NCBI RefSeq assembly: GCF_025398735.1
Contig: NZ_CP104694.1
Coordinates: forward strand, 2,071,001-2,135,000
DNA length: 64,000 nucleotides
Source: Tahibacter amnicola
GTDB taxonomy: Bacteria > Pseudomonadota > Gammaproteobacteria > Xanthomonadales > Rhodanobacteraceae
Direction of reading: 5' to 3'
How positions within the stretch are numbered: the first letter of the stretch is position 1; every line of letters begins with the position of its first letter. The notes beneath the pieces were generated by a model. The model searched no databases. It worked only from the letters and a program-made list of their open reading frames with translations, and was not told the origin of the DNA. The translations under genes were made by a program, and so were the position numbers. Below, one piece after another: positions 9,046 through 21,052 of the stretch.

Positions 9046-9342
9046 TCAGCGCGGCAGGGCGATCTTGGGTTCGTCCTTGTTGCGGCGGAAATACACCGCC
9101 GTGCGGCCGATCGTCTGCACCGTCTCGGCGCCGCTGGCTTCGGCCAGCCGGACGACCATGGCGGCGAAATCTTCGCGGTCTTCGGCCGGAATGCGCACCT
9201 TCACCAGTTCGTGGTGGTCCAGGGCCAGGCCGAATTCCTGGACGAGGGCGTCGGAAATACCTTTGGCGCCGACAAGAATGACGGGCTTGAGGTCGTGGGC
9301 GAGGCCGCGCAGATAGCGGCGCTGGCTATTGGTCAGGGTCAT
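9046..9342 (-). CDS. yhbY: CRS1-YhbY domain RNA-binding protein
   Basis: A 98-aa RNA-binding protein associated in E. coli with pre-50S ribosomal particles. It has the family core [23 protein letters not shown] (shown in part), the VGAKGIS loop like a KH/IF3-[16 protein letters not shown] and the end [11 protein letters not shown]. The ATG at 9342 was preferred to an upstream in-frame one at 9363 because it starts MTLTNSQRR. It is divergent from rlmE, the conserved yhbY-rlmE arrangement. Confidence 0.93.
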   Translation of the reverse strand: MTLTNSQRRYLRGLAHDLKPVILVGAKGISDALVQEFGLALDHHELVKVRIPAEDREDFAAMVVRLAEASGAETVQTIGRTAVYFRRNKDEPKIALPR

Positions 9343-9444
9343 GGGTCTCGATTCGGGCGGCAATTCCGCCGCAGAGGAAGCCGACAGGGTATCATGCGCG
9401 CCCCCTCCCTCGCGTCCGGCCGCTTCCCGGCACTCCGATCCGCC

Positions 9445-10065
9445 ATGTCACGCAGCAAGAGCAGCCATCGCTGGCTGCAGGAACATTTCAACGACCCGTA
9501 CGTCAAGAAGGCCCAGGCGGAGGGCTATCGGTCGCGCGCGGCGTTCAAACTGGACGAGTTGCTGGAGCGCGACCGGCTGCTCAAGCCGGGCATGGTGGTG
9601 GTCGACCTCGGTGCCGCGCCGGGCGGATGGTCGCAGCTGGTCAATGAACGCCTGAAAGGGCAGGGCCGGGTGATTGCCCTGGATATCCTGCCAATGCAGG
9701 GAATCAGCGGCGTTGACTTCATTTGCGGTGATTTCCGCGAAGATTCCGTGCTGAAGGAACTGGAGGCCCAGCTGGGCGGGGCGCCGGTGGACCTTGTTCT
9801 CTCGGATATGGCCCCCAATATGAGCGGCGTCGACGTCGTCGATCAGGCACGGGCAATGCATCTTTCCGAGCTGGCGCTGGAATTTGCGCAGAACTGGCTC
9901 AAGCCCGGGGGCAACTTCCTGATCAAGTTGTTCCAGGGCGTCGGCTTTGATGATTACGTACGGAACTTGCGGGCGAGCTTTTCACGCGTCAGCATCCGTA
10001 AACCAAAGGCTTCGCGGGCGCGATCCAACGAAGTCTATGCGCTGGCCCAGGGCAAGCGCGCGTGA
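9445..10065 (+). CDS. rlmE: 23S rRNA (uridine-2'-O)-methyltransferase RlmE
   Basis: A 206-aa FtsJ/RrmJ-type enzyme that methylates the 2'-OH of U2552 in the 23S A loop using SAM. It begins [20 protein letters not shown] and carries the [12 protein letters not shown] motif and the [11 protein letters not shown] motif. These supply the K-D-K-E catalytic set of the family. The frame is open far upstream (to 8725), but that part is antisense to yhbY and DUF498; the ATG at 9445 gives the standard length. rlmE-ftsH is a conserved pair, heat-inducible in E. coli. A TATCAT box at 9390-9395 could be a -10. Confidence 0.96.
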   Translation: MSRSKSSHRWLQEHFNDPYVKKAQAEGYRSRAAFKLDELLERDRLLKPGMVVVDLGAAPGGWSQLVNERLKGQGRVIALDILPMQGISGVDFICGDFREDSVLKELEAQLGGAPVDLVLSDMAPNMSGVDVVDQARAMHLSELALEFAQNWLKPGGNFLIKLFQGVGFDDYVRNLRASFSRVSIRKPKASRARSNEVYALAQGKRA

Positions 10066-10077
10066 GGAGTTAACTTG

Positions 10078-12021
<1,944 letters not shown>

Positions 12022-12043
12022 CTGCGTCAGCGGTGAATGCCTC

Positions 12044-12075
12044 GCAAGGCCGCCTTCGGGCGGCCTTGCTGCTTT
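12044..12075 (+). terminator. Terminator-like hairpin after ftsH
   Basis: An 11-pair perfect stem (12044-12054 with 12059-12069) closed by a TTCG tetraloop sits 22 bases after the ftsH stop. The following bases TGCTTTGG are only weakly T-rich, so read-through into folP is likely. Confidence 0.65.
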
Positions 12076-12169
12076 GGTAGACGGCATCGCGCTACGCAGG
12101 CGCGCTTGGCGAAGGCGGCTGCCGGCTGCGATAGTCCGGCATCCGATCGTGGACGAGGGAGTGGCCGCC

Positions 12170-13057
12170 ATGTTTTATCCCACCTTGTCGTGCAACGGAC
12201 GCGAGCTGGTGTTGGACCGCCCGTTGATCTGCGGCATCGTCAACACCACGCCCGACTCCTTTTCGGACGGTGGACGGCACGCGGACGCCGCGGCAGCGAT
12301 TGCCCATGGACTGGCCCTGGTGGAGCAAGGCGCTGACCTGCTGGATATCGGCGGTGAGTCAACGCGGCCTGGGGCCACAGCGGTCAGTGCAGAAGAGGAA
12401 CTGGCGCGCGTCATCCCCGTGATCGAGGGGTTGGCGCGCCAGACGACGGTTCCCTTGTCGATCGATACCTCCAAGCCCGACGTGATGCGCGCCGCCGTCG
12501 CGGCCGGGGCGGGGCTGATCAATGACGTCCAGGCCCTGCGCCTGCCCGGTGCACTGGATGCGGCAGCCGAGCTGAAGGTTCCGGTGTGCTTGATGCACAT
12601 GCAGGGCGAGCCGCGCACCATGCAGGAGGCGCCGAATTACGAGGAGGTAGTGGCCGACGTCAAACGCTTCCTTGCCGATCGCATCTTTACCTGCGAGCTG
12701 GCCGGCATCGACAAGAAACGCATCCTGGTCGATCCGGGCTTCGGCTTCGGCAAGTCGCTGGAACACAACCTGGAGCTGCTGCGCCAGCTCAAGGCACTGG
12801 CCGGGCTCGGCGTCCCGCTGATGGTCGGCCTGTCGCGCAAATCGATGCTAGGCACCCTTACGGGCCGCGAGGTGGGCGACCGTGTCGTTGCCTCGGCGGT
12901 TGCGGCGCTGATTGCGGTGCAGCGGGGCGCCGGGCTGGTGCGCGTGCACGATGTCGCCGCAACCCGCGACGCATTGGCCGTCTGGGCGGCGGTGGCCGAT
13001 GCGCCATCGCGCCCACGCACCGGATCCGCGCCACGGCGATGGGATGACGACGAGTAA
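12170..13057 (+). CDS. folP: Dihydropteroate synthase
   Basis: A 295-aa TIM-barrel enzyme of folate synthesis that joins pABA to the pterin diphosphate; it is the sulfonamide target. The two family signatures are present: [14 protein letters not shown] near residue 23 and [13 protein letters not shown] about 35 residues later. [16 protein letters not shown] and [11 protein letters not shown] are also seen. The ATG at 12170 is preferred, with GAGGGAG upstream, over an in-frame ATG at 12074 that overlaps the terminator region. glmM follows after 91 bases. Confidence 0.96.
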   Translation: MFYPTLSCNGRELVLDRPLICGIVNTTPDSFSDGGRHADAAAAIAHGLALVEQGADLLDIGGESTRPGATAVSAEEELARVIPVIEGLARQTTVPLSIDTSKPDVMRAAVAAGAGLINDVQALRLPGALDAAAELKVPVCLMHMQGEPRTMQEAPNYEEVVADVKRFLADRIFTCELAGIDKKRILVDPGFGFGKSLEHNLELLRQLKALAGLGVPLMVGLSRKSMLGTLTGREVGDRVVASAVAALIAVQRGAGLVRVHDVAATRDALAVWAAVADAPSRPRTGSAPRRWDDDE

Positions 13058-13148
13058 AATCGGGCGGGCAATCCGCATCAGGGTCGCTTCGGTGGCTCCC
13101 GGGAAAGGAGTCTGGCAACCTACGCGACCCTCAAACTGGCCCCAACAC

Positions 13149-14495
13149 ATGAGCGAGCGCAAATATTTCGGGACAGACGGCATTCGCGGGCGCGTCGGCG
13201 AGTGGCCCATCACCGCGGAATTCATGCTCAAGCTGGGCCGGGCCGCGGGCGCCGTTCTCACCGACAACCGGGGTATCGCGACGGTACTGATCGGCAAGGA
13301 CACCCGAATTTCCGGCTACATGTTCGAATCGGCGCTGGAAGCGGGCCTGGTCGCCTCGGGCGCCAACGTTCGCCTGCTCGGGCCGATGCCGACGCCGGCG
13401 GTCGCCTACCTGACACGGTCCCTGCGCGCCAGCGCGGGCATCGTGATCAGTGCGTCGCATAATCCACATCAGGACAATGGCATCAAGTTCTTTTCGGCGG
13501 ATGGTGAAAAACTCGCCGACGAGGTCGAGCACGCCATCGAAGCCGAGCTGGAAGCGCCCTTCCTGACAGTCTCTTCCGAACGCATCGGCAAGGCTGACCG
13601 TATCGCGGATGCGCGCACTCGCTATTCGGAATTCTGCAAATCCACCGTGCCGCCGGACCTGAGCCTGCGCGGGCTGCGCATCGTGGTCGATTGCGCGCAC
13701 GGCGCGACCTACCACATCGCGCCGAATCTCCTGGAGGAGCTCGGCGCGAAGGTCACTGCGATCGGCGTGCAACCTGACGGACTCAATATCAATCGCGATT
13801 GCGGCTCCACCAAGCCCGCGGCGCTGCAGAAAGCGGTGGTCGAGCAGGGGGCGCACCTGGGCATCGCCTTCGATGGCGACGGCGACCGGGTGCAGTTCGT
13901 CGACCATGCCGGCCGACTGATCGATGGCGATGACATCCTGTACATCCTGGCGGCGGGGTGGCGCGCCAGCAACCGGCTGCGCGGCCCGGTCGTGGGCACG
14001 TTGATGACCAATTTCGGGCTGGAGCAGTGTTTCGCCCAGGCCGGAATCGGGTTTGTCCGTGCGAAGGTGGGGGACCGCTACGTCCTCCAGCAGCTCAAGC
14101 AGCACAGCGGCCTGCTCGGCGGCGAGACGTCCGGCCATATCCTGTGCCTGGATCGCGCCACGACGGGTGACGGCATCGTCAGCGCCTTGCAGGTCCTTGA
14201 GTGTGTCGTCCGCAGTGGCCGTTCACTGGCCGAGCTGGCGGCCGGATGGACGCGCTTGCCGCAGAAAACCGTCAACGTGCGCGTCGCCGACGGCGCCCGG
14301 TTGCTCGATCATGGCACCGTGCTGGATGCGCGGCGGGCGGTCGAGCGCGAACTGGAAGGGCGTGGGCGCCTGGTCCTGCGCGCCTCGGGAACGGAGCCGC
14401 TGGTGCGGGTGACGATCGAAGCGGCCGACGTCGCGCTGGTCGATACGCTGGCTGCCCGACTGGCCAGCGCCGTAGAATCCGCGGCCGTACAGTAA
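13149..14495 (+). CDS. glmM: Phosphoglucosamine mutase
   Basis: A 448-aa enzyme that converts glucosamine-6-phosphate to glucosamine-1-phosphate for peptidoglycan and lipopolysaccharide precursors. The phosphoserine loop is ISASHNP with Ser103. The metal loop is [10 protein letters not shown], the sugar loop is [10 protein letters not shown], and the phosphate loop is [11 protein letters not shown]. It begins [17 protein letters not shown], the standard N-terminus, so the long upstream extension to 12912 was rejected. It closes the rlmE-ftsH-folP-glmM run. A GC-rich stem (14520-14538) follows without a T tract. Confidence 0.97.
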   Translation: MSERKYFGTDGIRGRVGEWPITAEFMLKLGRAAGAVLTDNRGIATVLIGKDTRISGYMFESALEAGLVASGANVRLLGPMPTPAVAYLTRSLRASAGIVISASHNPHQDNGIKFFSADGEKLADEVEHAIEAELEAPFLTVSSERIGKADRIADARTRYSEFCKSTVPPDLSLRGLRIVVDCAHGATYHIAPNLLEELGAKVTAIGVQPDGLNINRDCGSTKPAALQKAVVEQGAHLGIAFDGDGDRVQFVDHAGRLIDGDDILYILAAGWRASNRLRGPVVGTLMTNFGLEQCFAQAGIGFVRAKVGDRYVLQQLKQHSGLLGGETSGHILCLDRATTGDGIVSALQVLECVVRSGRSLAELAAGWTRLPQKTVNVRVADGARLLDHGTVLDARRAVERELEGRGRLVLRASGTEPLVRVTIEAADVALVDTLAARLASAVESAAVQ

Positions 14496-14571
14496 TCCTT
14501 GGGCAAGCGGTGCCGCGGCGGCGCCGAACGCCGGCGCCCTGGCGCCTCCTCGCCTCATCATGGAAACCGAT

Positions 14572-15507
14572 ATGTCCGTCATTCCTACCCTTGATATCCG
14601 TCGCTTCGACAGTGACCGCGACGCCTTCGTCGCCGAACTCGGTGCGGCCTACCGCGAATGGGGTTTTTGCGGCATCCGCGGCCACGGCATCAGCGACGAA
14701 CTGATCCACGGCGCCTATGAGCGCTTCCGCGCGTTCTTCGCCTTGCCGACCGAAGTGAAGATGAAGTACCACCTGCCAGGTACCGGCGGTGCGCGCGGCT
14801 ACACGCCGTTCGGCGTGGAGACGGCAAAAGACTCGCGATATCCCGATCTCAAAGAGTTCTGGCACGTGGGCCGCGAGATCCCACGCGATTCCGAATTCGC
14901 GGACATCATGGCGCCGAACCTCTGGCCGGAAGAAGTCGCAGGCTTTAAGGAATACGGCTACGGCCTGTACACGGCGCTCGACCAGCTGGGGTCGCGTGTG
15001 CTGCGCGCGCTGGCGTTGCATATCGGGTTGCCGGAAATCTTCTTCGAAGACAAGACCAACTTCGGCAATTCCATCCTCCGCCCGATCCACTATCCGCCGA
15101 TCACGACGCCCGATGTGCCGAACGTGCGTGCCGGCGCGCATGAAGACATCAATTTCATCACTCTCCTGGTCGGCGCCAGCGCAGCGGGCCTGGAAGTCAA
15201 ATCGCGCAAGGGCGAGTGGGTGCCGTTCACGGCGGATGCGGACACCATCGTGGTCAATATCGGCGACATGCTGCAGCGCCTGACCAATCACGTATACCCC
15301 TCGACGACCCACCGCGTGGTCAATCCGCCGGGCGACGAAGCACGCAAGCCGCGCTATTCGGTGCCGTTCTTCCTGCACCCTAACCCGGACGTCGTGCTCG
15401 ACCCGCTGCCCGCCTGCGTCACCGCGGACAACCCGCGCCGCTACGACACGTCCATTACGTCGCACGAGTACCTGATGGAACGCCTGCGCGAGATCAAGCT
15501 CGTCTGA
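14572..15507 (+). CDS. 2-oxoglutarate/Fe(II) oxygenase, isopenicillin N synthase-like
   Basis: A 311-aa non-haem iron oxygenase of the isopenicillin-N-synthase-like superfamily. The iron triad is His190-x-Asp192 in GAHEDIN and His247 in STTHRVV; the RxS pair Arg261/Ser263 that binds 2-oxoglutarate lies in PRYSVPFF. The N-terminal DIOX_N part has WGFCGIRGHGIS. The substrate cannot be told from sequence; this group includes antibiotic, hormone and amino-acid hydroxylases. ATG 14572 has GGAA at six bases; an in-frame ATG at 14560 is possible. It lies between glmM and a convergent SDR gene, outside the core E. coli-like order. Confidence 0.88.
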   Translation: MSVIPTLDIRRFDSDRDAFVAELGAAYREWGFCGIRGHGISDELIHGAYERFRAFFALPTEVKMKYHLPGTGGARGYTPFGVETAKDSRYPDLKEFWHVGREIPRDSEFADIMAPNLWPEEVAGFKEYGYGLYTALDQLGSRVLRALALHIGLPEIFFEDKTNFGNSILRPIHYPPITTPDVPNVRAGAHEDINFITLLVGASAAGLEVKSRKGEWVPFTADADTIVVNIGDMLQRLTNHVYPSTTHRVVNPPGDEARKPRYSVPFFLHPNPDVVLDPLPACVTADNPRRYDTSITSHEYLMERLREIKLV

Positions 15508-15533
15508 TACGCCAATCACGTACTGCAGAACGA

Positions 15534-15567
15534 GCGCGCGGCCGGAAACGGCCGTGCGCTTTTGTTT
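15534..15567 (+). terminator. Intrinsic terminator of the oxygenase gene
   Basis: An 11-pair stem (15534-15544 with 15549-15559, one G-U) with a GAAA tetraloop is followed by TTTTGTTT. It starts 27 bases after the oxygenase stop. This is a textbook intrinsic terminator for the plus strand. Confidence 0.88.
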
Positions 15568-15587
15568 GTGCGCCCGGCAGGGCGCAC
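15568..15587. other. Second hairpin in the convergent gap
   Basis: GTGCGCCC (15568-15575) pairs with GGGCGCAC (15580-15587) around a four-base loop. It directly follows the terminator. It has no T tract of its own on either strand, and it may back up termination between the convergent oxygenase and SDR genes. Confidence 0.45.
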
Positions 15588-15676
15588 CTGCCTGGAGGTG
15601 AAAGGTGTACGGTGGTGTGGAGAGGGCCGGGGGCTCCCTGCCGACGGGGAAGCGGGTGAGCAAGCCCCGGGGAGCG

Positions 15677-16507
15677 CTATTCAGCCGTTCCCTGCTGCGG
15701 ATCCATTACCCGGTAGCTCTTCGACCGTCGCTGGACCAGGTTGAGGGCGAGGCGGTCGGGCAGCAGCTTGATCAGGGTCTTGATCAGCCGGTTCACACGA
15801 CCCGTGACATGGACGATGTCACCGCGTTCCACCGCGCTCCAGCCCTCGCGCGCCACCTCTTCGGAGGTCATCCACATCCAGCGTGGCATCGTCGATACCT
15901 GGGCCCGCGCGCCAGTGACGTCATGGAATTCCGAGAAGGTGAAGCCGGGGCACACCGCGCAGACACGGATGTCCTTATCCCGATTTTCCAGGGCCAGCGA
16001 CTGGGAGAACTTGATCAGGAATGCCTTGGACGCGGCATACATGGCGTGTCCGGCAGAGCTGGGTACGTGACCGGCAAGGGAGGCGATGTTCGCAATACGG
16101 CCGTAGCCGCGCCGTTGCATCCCGGGAAGCAGCCGGTAGGCCAGTTCGCAGGGAGCCGTGACGAGTACCTGCAGGAAATCCGCGTGGACGGTCCATGGCT
16201 GCGCCAGGTAGTGGCCCGGCACGCCGTAGCCGGCATTGTTGATCAGGATGTCGATCGTGATGCCGCGCCGGTCGAGCTCCTCGCACAGGCGCGCGGATGC
16301 ATCGGGCCGGGCAAGGTCGGCGGCGATGGTTTCGGTGCGGATGTCGTGGCGGCTGCGCAGGTCTTCGGCCAGAGCGGTGAGCCGGTCTTCGCGGCGGGCG
16401 GTCAGGACCAGGTGGATGCCCTTGCCCGCCAGCTCGCGGGCAAACGCCTCGCCGATACCGGCCGATGCGCCGGTGACCAGGGCCCAGCGTGACGCAGGTG
16501 CATTCAT
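15677..16507 (-). CDS. Short-chain dehydrogenase/reductase (SDR)
   Basis: A 276-aa Rossmann-fold oxidoreductase of the classical SDR type. It has the cofactor glycine motif TGASAGIG (12-19), ADL at 63-65, NNAG (90-93) and the catalytic Ser143 plus Tyr157-x-x-x-Lys161. Arg39 and Arg in TARRED after strand 2 suggest NADP preference. The substrate is unknown; the C-terminal basic helix region resembles membrane-associated SDRs that act on lipids or ketones. It is convergent with the oxygenase and divergent from tpiA, with 202 bases between the two starts. Confidence 0.9.
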   Translation of the reverse strand: MNAPASRWALVTGASAGIGEAFARELAGKGIHLVLTARREDRLTALAEDLRSRHDIRTETIAADLARPDASARLCEELDRRGITIDILINNAGYGVPGHYLAQPWTVHADFLQVLVTAPCELAYRLLPGMQRRGYGRIANIASLAGHVPSSAGHAMYAASKAFLIKFSQSLALENRDKDIRVCAVCPGFTFSEFHDVTGARAQVSTMPRWMWMTSEEVAREGWSAVERGDIVHVTGRVNRLIKTLIKLLPDRLALNLVQRRSKSYRVMDPQQGTAE

Positions 16508-16709
16508 TCGGTGTCTCTCCGTGGCAAGGGAATGGCATTGGCGTGGGCAAAGGACGACGCGTGCACGCCACTGACCGGACTGGGTGACTCTAGATGGACG
16601 GCCGGTTGCTGCAAAGCCTGCTCCCGGGCCGTATCCTGCGACTCATGGCCGCGTTGCACCGCCGCTGGACCGCCGTTATCCTTCGCGCCCTCTCGAACGG
16701 GCCCGTCCT

Positions 16710-17456
16710 ATGCGCCGCAAGCTGGTCGCCGGAAACTGGAAAATGCACGGAACGCGCGCCAGCGCGGCCGAGCTGGTGCACGCGGTCGCCGCCGGTGTGC
16801 CGGAGGGCATCGAGGTAGCCGTGTTCCCGCCCTTCGTCTATGCGGGTGAAATCGCGGCTGACGCCCGGCGTGGCGCGGTGGCCGTCGGCGTACAGGATGT
16901 CAGCGAGCAGGCGCAGGGGGCGTTCACCGGCGACGTCGCTGCCTCGATGGCGGCCGATATCGGTTGCACGTTGGCGCTGGTCGGTCACTCCGAGCGTCGC
17001 CAGTACCATGCCGAGTCGAACGGGCAGGTTGCCGCCAAGTTCGTGCGTGCCCAGGAGGCGGGTCTGGTGCCGGTCCTGTGCGTCGGAGAGACCCTGGTCC
17101 AGCGCGAAGCCGGCGAGACCGAATCCGTGGTGGGGGCTCAGATTCAGGCCGTGCTTGCCGCGGCCGGCATAGCCGCTTTTGGTAACGCGGTCGTGGCGTA
17201 CGAGCCGGTCTGGGCGATTGGTACCGGTCGCACCGCGACCTCGGAACAGGCGCAGCAAGTCCATGCGTTTATCCGTAGCCAACTCGCCATTCACGATGCT
17301 ACAATCGCCAACTCGCTACGCATCCTTTATGGTGGTAGCGTGAAACCGGGCAATGCAGCCGAGCTTTTCGCCCAGGCTGATGTTGACGGTGGCTTGATCG
17401 GCGGAGCGTCCCTCGTGGCCTCCGATTTCCTGGCGATTTGCATGGCGGCGCGATAA
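16710..17456 (+). CDS. tpiA: Triosephosphate isomerase
   Basis: A 248-aa TIM-barrel enzyme interconverting dihydroxyacetone phosphate and glyceraldehyde-3-phosphate. The catalytic residues are Lys11 in AGNWKMHG, His93 in VGHSERRQ and Glu165 in [25 protein letters not shown] closes the phosphate site. The frame is open to 16584, but [12 protein letters not shown] at 16710 is the true-looking start, even though the ribosome site is weak. secG starts 23 bases later, a linkage typical of pseudomonads and xanthomonads. Confidence 0.97.
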   Translation: MRRKLVAGNWKMHGTRASAAELVHAVAAGVPEGIEVAVFPPFVYAGEIAADARRGAVAVGVQDVSEQAQGAFTGDVAASMAADIGCTLALVGHSERRQYHAESNGQVAAKFVRAQEAGLVPVLCVGETLVQREAGETESVVGAQIQAVLAAAGIAAFGNAVVAYEPVWAIGTGRTATSEQAQQVHAFIRSQLAIHDATIANSLRILYGGSVKPGNAAELFAQADVDGGLIGGASLVASDFLAICMAAR

Positions 17457-17479
17457 GCGCGACGCCCGGTTGGATCGAA

Positions 17480-17947
17480 ATGCTGCCCACGATCTTCAAC
17501 GTGTTTTACATTCTGATCGCAGTGGCGATGGTGGCGCTGATTCTGCTGCAGCGCGGCGCCGGTGCAGACGCGGGTTCCGGTTTCGGATCCGGCGCGTCGG
17601 CAACGGTGTTCGGTGCGCGCGGATCGGCGAACTTCCTGTCGCGAGCCACGGCGATCCTGGCCGCTATGTTCTTCCTGCTCAGTCTGGGCATGGGCATGTA
17701 TCTGGCTCGCAGTGGCAAAGTAGCGCCGCAGAGCGATCTGGGTATCATGTCCGGCGTCGAGGCACCTGCGGCCACCGAAAAAGCACCTGCCACGTCGCCC
17801 GCCAGCGACGTTCCGCAGGCCGCGACCCCGGCTCCGGCCGTGGCGGCACCGCCGGCTTCCGACGTGCCCAAGCCCGCTACTCCTGCCGCGGCCGCTCCGG
17901 CCGAAGGCGAGACCAAAGCCAAGGCGGACGAGTCAAAGAAGAACTAG
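17480..17947 (+). CDS. secG: Protein translocase subunit SecG
   Basis: A 155-aa inner-membrane subunit of the SecYEG channel. The first helix is [20 protein letters not shown], followed by the conserved [37 protein letters not shown] loop and a second helix (about 56-75). The tail from about residue 90 is rich in Ala, Pro and Lys and low in complexity, longer than in E. coli (110 aa total). The ATG at 17480 was chosen over 17438, which would overlap tpiA. tRNA-Leu starts 13 bases later. Confidence 0.95.
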   Translation: MLPTIFNVFYILIAVAMVALILLQRGAGADAGSGFGSGASATVFGARGSANFLSRATAILAAMFFLLSLGMGMYLARSGKVAPQSDLGIMSGVEAPAATEKAPATSPASDVPQAATPAPAVAAPPASDVPKPATPAAAAPAEGETKAKADESKKN

Positions 17948-17959
17948 TTGGAATACATT

Positions 17960-18044
17960 GCCCAGATGGCGGAATTGGTAGACGCACTACCTTGAGGTGG
18001 TAGCGACTTAGGTCGTGGGGGTTCGAGTCCCCCTTTGGGCACCA
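17960..18044 (+). tRNA. tRNA-Leu (anticodon GAG)
   Basis: An 85-base class II tRNA. The acceptor stem GCCCAGA pairs with TTTGGGC (one G-T), the anticodon stem CTACC/GGTAG holds the loop TTGAGGT with anticodon GAG, a long variable arm follows, the T arm is GGGGG TTCGAGT CCCCC, and CCA is encoded. It lies 12 bases after secG, matching the secG-leuU linkage of E. coli. A minus-strand reading across it gives a false protein. Confidence 0.97.
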
Positions 18045-18125
18045 ATCTAGTTACGGTCGCGCGGCAAGATGCACGGCTTCGCGATCGCTGATGCATCGAC
18101 GTTTGATGCGGAGGTTCGCAGACTC

Positions 18126-18482
18126 GTGCTTGCCGAATATTGGCCCATCCTTCTGTTCCTCGGTATTGCCACCGGGCTGGGCCTCGTCCTGCTCGCCGTC
18201 GGCACCCTGCTAGGCCCCAAGCGGCCTGGTCAAGAAAAGCGATCGGCATACGAATGCGGCTTCGAGGCCTTCGAAGACGCGCGCATGAAATTTGACGTGC
18301 GCTATTACCTGATCGCCATCCTGTTCATCATCTTCGATCTGGAAATCGCGTTCCTGTTTCCGTGGGCCGTCGTGTTCAAGGAAATCGGTATCGTCGCGCT
18401 GATCGAAATGGGCCTTTTCCTGGCCCTGCTGGTGGTCGGTTTCGTTTACGTCTGGAAGAAGGGGGCGCTGGAATGGGAGTGA
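18126..18482 (+). CDS. nuoA: NADH-quinone oxidoreductase subunit A
   Basis: A 118-aa membrane-arm subunit of respiratory complex I with three transmembrane helices. The signatures [20 protein letters not shown] and [21 protein letters not shown] (read as two adjoining parts) are intact, including the Cys loop and acidic residues near the quinone site. The GTG at 18126 gives [10 protein letters not shown] and the usual length, with GGAGG 11 bases before. An in-frame ATG at 18069 would add 19 polar residues. The gene overlaps nuoB by ten bases. Confidence 0.93.
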   Translation: MLAEYWPILLFLGIATGLGLVLLAVGTLLGPKRPGQEKRSAYECGFEAFEDARMKFDVRYYLIAILFIIFDLEIAFLFPWAVVFKEIGIVALIEMGLFLALLVVGFVYVWKKGALEWE

Positions 18483-19027
18483 TCGACAGCGTCAGCCGGG
18501 TGATGCACAACCCGGTGCCGATCTCCACGGTCGACGACATCCTGCGGCCCGGGGACGACAATCCGCTCATCGAACGCGGATTTGCTACCGCGCGCATGGA
18601 CGACCTGATCAACTGGGCCCGCACCGGCTCGATGTGGCCGATGACCTTCGGCCTGGCCTGCTGCGCCGTCGAGATGATGCACGCCGGTGCCGCGCGCCTG
18701 GACCTTGACCGCTACGGCGTGGTCTTCCGTCCGTCGCCGCGCCAGTCTGACGTGATGATCGTCGCCGGTACCCTGGTCAACAAGATGGCTCCGGCGCTGC
18801 GCAAGGTCTATGACCAGATGCCCGATCCGAAGTGGGTCATCTCGATGGGCTCGTGCGCCAACGGCGGCGGCTACTACCACTATTCCTACGCGGTGGTGCG
18901 CGGTTGTGACCGCATCGTGCCGGTCGACGTCTACGTCCCCGGCTGTCCGCCGACGGCCGAGGCGCTCGTCTACGGCATTCTGCAGTTGCAGAAGAAAATC
19001 CGTCGTACCAACACCATCGCGCGCTAA
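18473..19027 (+). CDS. nuoB: NADH-quinone oxidoreductase subunit B
   Basis: A 184-aa subunit that holds the terminal 4Fe-4S cluster N2, the electron donor to quinone. The cluster ligands are the tandem Cys in [12 protein letters not shown], the Cys in [15 protein letters not shown] and the Cys in [13 protein letters not shown]. The start lies inside the end of nuoA, and nuoC follows after 12 bases. Confidence 0.97.
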   Translation: MGVIDSVSRVMHNPVPISTVDDILRPGDDNPLIERGFATARMDDLINWARTGSMWPMTFGLACCAVEMMHAGAARLDLDRYGVVFRPSPRQSDVMIVAGTLVNKMAPALRKVYDQMPDPKWVISMGSCANGGGYYHYSYAVVRGCDRIVPVDVYVPGCPPTAEALVYGILQLQKKIRRTNTIAR

Positions 19028-19039
19028 CGGACGACCCGC

Positions 19040-19777
19040 ATGAGCGAGAACACGCCTATGAGCCTGGCGCAGCGCCTTACCGCGCGTCTGGGCGACGACG
19101 CCGTGAACGTCATCCAATGGCGCGGCGAAACCACGGTGGAAGTCAAGCCCGAGCGCTGGCTGGCGGTGGCCCGCTTGCTGCGGGACGACCCGGATTTCCA
19201 CTTCGAACAGCTGATCGACGTCTGCGGCGTCGACTACCTCGGTTACGGCCAGACCGAGTGGGATACCACCGACGTTTCCAACGAAGGATTTTCGCGCGGC
19301 GTCGAGGGCAAGGGCCCGGGGCGCTTCAGCTGGAACGAACGCCCGCAGGTCGAGAAGAAGTCAAACCGTTTCGGTGTCGTGGTGCACCTGCTGTCGGTCA
19401 AGCACAACCGCCGCGTGCGCGTGCGGACCCTGTGCGCGGATGATGCGCTGCCGATCGTCGCGTCGCTGACCGAGCTCTATCCCGTCGCCAACTGGTTCGA
19501 GCGCGAGGCCTTCGATCTGTACGGCATCGTGTTTGAAGGTCATCCGGACCTGCGCCGCATCCTCACCGACTACGGTTTCGTCGGCCATCCGTTCCGCAAG
19601 GATTTTCCGCTGATCGGCAACGTCGAAGTGCGCTACGACGCCGAACTGCAACGCGTCATCTACGAGCCCGTCTCGATCGAACCGCGCGTGCTGGTGCCGC
19701 GCGTGATCCGCGACGATTCGCGCTACGAACAGGCCCAGGCCGAGGCTGCGGCCGGCGGCGCGGCGGCGGGGAAGTAA
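19040..19777 (+). CDS. nuoC: NADH-quinone oxidoreductase subunit C
   Basis: A 245-aa peripheral-arm subunit (30 kDa type) that packs with NuoD. The family motif [34 protein letters not shown] (two parts) is present. Between [11 protein letters not shown] and [13 protein letters not shown] is an extra stretch of about 35 residues ([13 protein letters not shown] and on), which I recall in Xanthomonas NuoC but which E. coli lacks. nuoC and nuoD are separate genes here, unlike the fused nuoCD of E. coli. Confidence 0.96.
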   Translation: MSENTPMSLAQRLTARLGDDAVNVIQWRGETTVEVKPERWLAVARLLRDDPDFHFEQLIDVCGVDYLGYGQTEWDTTDVSNEGFSRGVEGKGPGRFSWNERPQVEKKSNRFGVVVHLLSVKHNRRVRVRTLCADDALPIVASLTELYPVANWFEREAFDLYGIVFEGHPDLRRILTDYGFVGHPFRKDFPLIGNVEVRYDAELQRVIYEPVSIEPRVLVPRVIRDDSRYEQAQAEAAAGGAAAGK

Positions 19778-19780
19778 GCC

Positions 19781-21034
19781 ATGCAGGAAATCCGCAACTA
19801 CACGATCAACTTCGGCCCGCAGCATCCGGCGGCTCATGGCGTGCTGCGCCTGGTGCTGGAGATGGATGGCGAGACCATCATGCGCGCCGACCCGCACGTC
19901 GGCCTGCTGCATCGCGGTACCGAAAAACTGGCCGAGTCCAAGCCCTTCAACCAGTCGATCGGTTACATGGATCGCCTGGACTACGTCTCGATGATGTGCA
20001 ACGAGCACGCCTATGTGCGGGCCATCGAGAAGCTGCTCGGTGTCGAGGCCCCGATCCGTGCGCAGTACATCCGCACGATGTTCGACGAGATCACGCGCAT
20101 CCTGAACCACCTCATGTGGATCGGATCGAACGCGCTCGACCTCGGCGCCATGGCGGTCTTCCTCTACGCGTTCCGTGAGCGCGAAGAACTGATGGATTGC
20201 TACGAGGCGGTCAGCGGCGCGCGCATGCATGCCACCTATTACCGGCCGGGCGGTGTCTACCGCGACCTGCCGGACCGCATGCCGCAGTACAAGGAATCGC
20301 GTTGGCACAAGGGCAATGACCTCAAGCGCATGAACGAATGGCGCGAAGGTTCGATGCTCGATTTCCTCGAAGCCTTCTGCAAAGATTTCTACAGCAAGGT
20401 CGACGAGTACGAGACCCTGCTGACGGACAACCGCATCTGGAAGCAGCGCACCGTCGGCATCGGCGTGATTCCGCCGGAGCAGGCGCTGGCGTGGGGCATG
20501 ACCGGCGTCATGCTGCGTGGTTCCGGTGTGGCGTGGGACCTGCGCAAGAAGCAGCCCTACGCGGCCTACGCCGACATGGATTTCGATATCCCGGTTGGTG
20601 TGAAGGGCGATTGCTACGACCGTTACCTGGTCCGCATCGAGGAGATGCGCCAGTCCAACCGCATCATCGAGCAGTGCGTACGCTGGCTCAGGGCCAATCC
20701 CGGCCCGGTGATGATCCAGAATTTCAAGGTGTCGCCGCCGTCTCGCGAAGAGATGAAGGACGACATGGAAGCCCTCATCCACCACTTCAAGTTGTTCACC
20801 GAAGGCTATTGCGTGCCGGTCGGTGAAACCTACAGTGCGGTCGAGGCGCCCAAGGGCGAATTCGGTATCTACCTGGTTTCCGACGGCGCGAACAAGCCGT
20901 TCCGGTTGAAGGTCCGTGCCCCTGGTTTTGCGCACCTGTCGTCGATGGACGCCATCGTGCGCGGTCACATGCTGCCCGACGTCGTTGCGATGATCGGCAC
21001 CTACGACATCGTATTCGGCGAAGTCGACCGCTGA
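19781..21034 (+). CDS. nuoD: NADH-quinone oxidoreductase subunit D
   Basis: A 417-aa (49 kDa type) subunit that, with NuoB, forms the quinone-binding pocket. It shows [35 protein letters not shown] and [12 protein letters not shown]. The C-terminal [31 protein letters not shown] and [18 protein letters not shown] are intact. The start is three bases after the nuoC stop. Confidence 0.97.
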   Translation: MQEIRNYTINFGPQHPAAHGVLRLVLEMDGETIMRADPHVGLLHRGTEKLAESKPFNQSIGYMDRLDYVSMMCNEHAYVRAIEKLLGVEAPIRAQYIRTMFDEITRILNHLMWIGSNALDLGAMAVFLYAFREREELMDCYEAVSGARMHATYYRPGGVYRDLPDRMPQYKESRWHKGNDLKRMNEWREGSMLDFLEAFCKDFYSKVDEYETLLTDNRIWKQRTVGIGVIPPEQALAWGMTGVMLRGSGVAWDLRKKQPYAAYADMDFDIPVGVKGDCYDRYLVRIEEMRQSNRIIEQCVRWLRANPGPVMIQNFKVSPPSREEMKDDMEALIHHFKLFTEGYCVPVGETYSAVEAPKGEFGIYLVSDGANKPFRLKVRAPGFAHLSSMDAIVRGHMLPDVVAMIGTYDIVFGEVDR

Positions 21035-21052
21035 GGCGACGGGAGTCATTCC

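Noticed and set aside
8725-9444. Upstream extension of rlmE by 240 codons
   Set aside because: It runs antisense through yhbY and DUF498. RlmE homologues start at the residues encoded from 9445.
12044-12075. Full stop of transcription between ftsH and folP
   Set aside because: The stem is strong but the T tract is poor. folP has no clear promoter of its own, so partial read-through is more likely.
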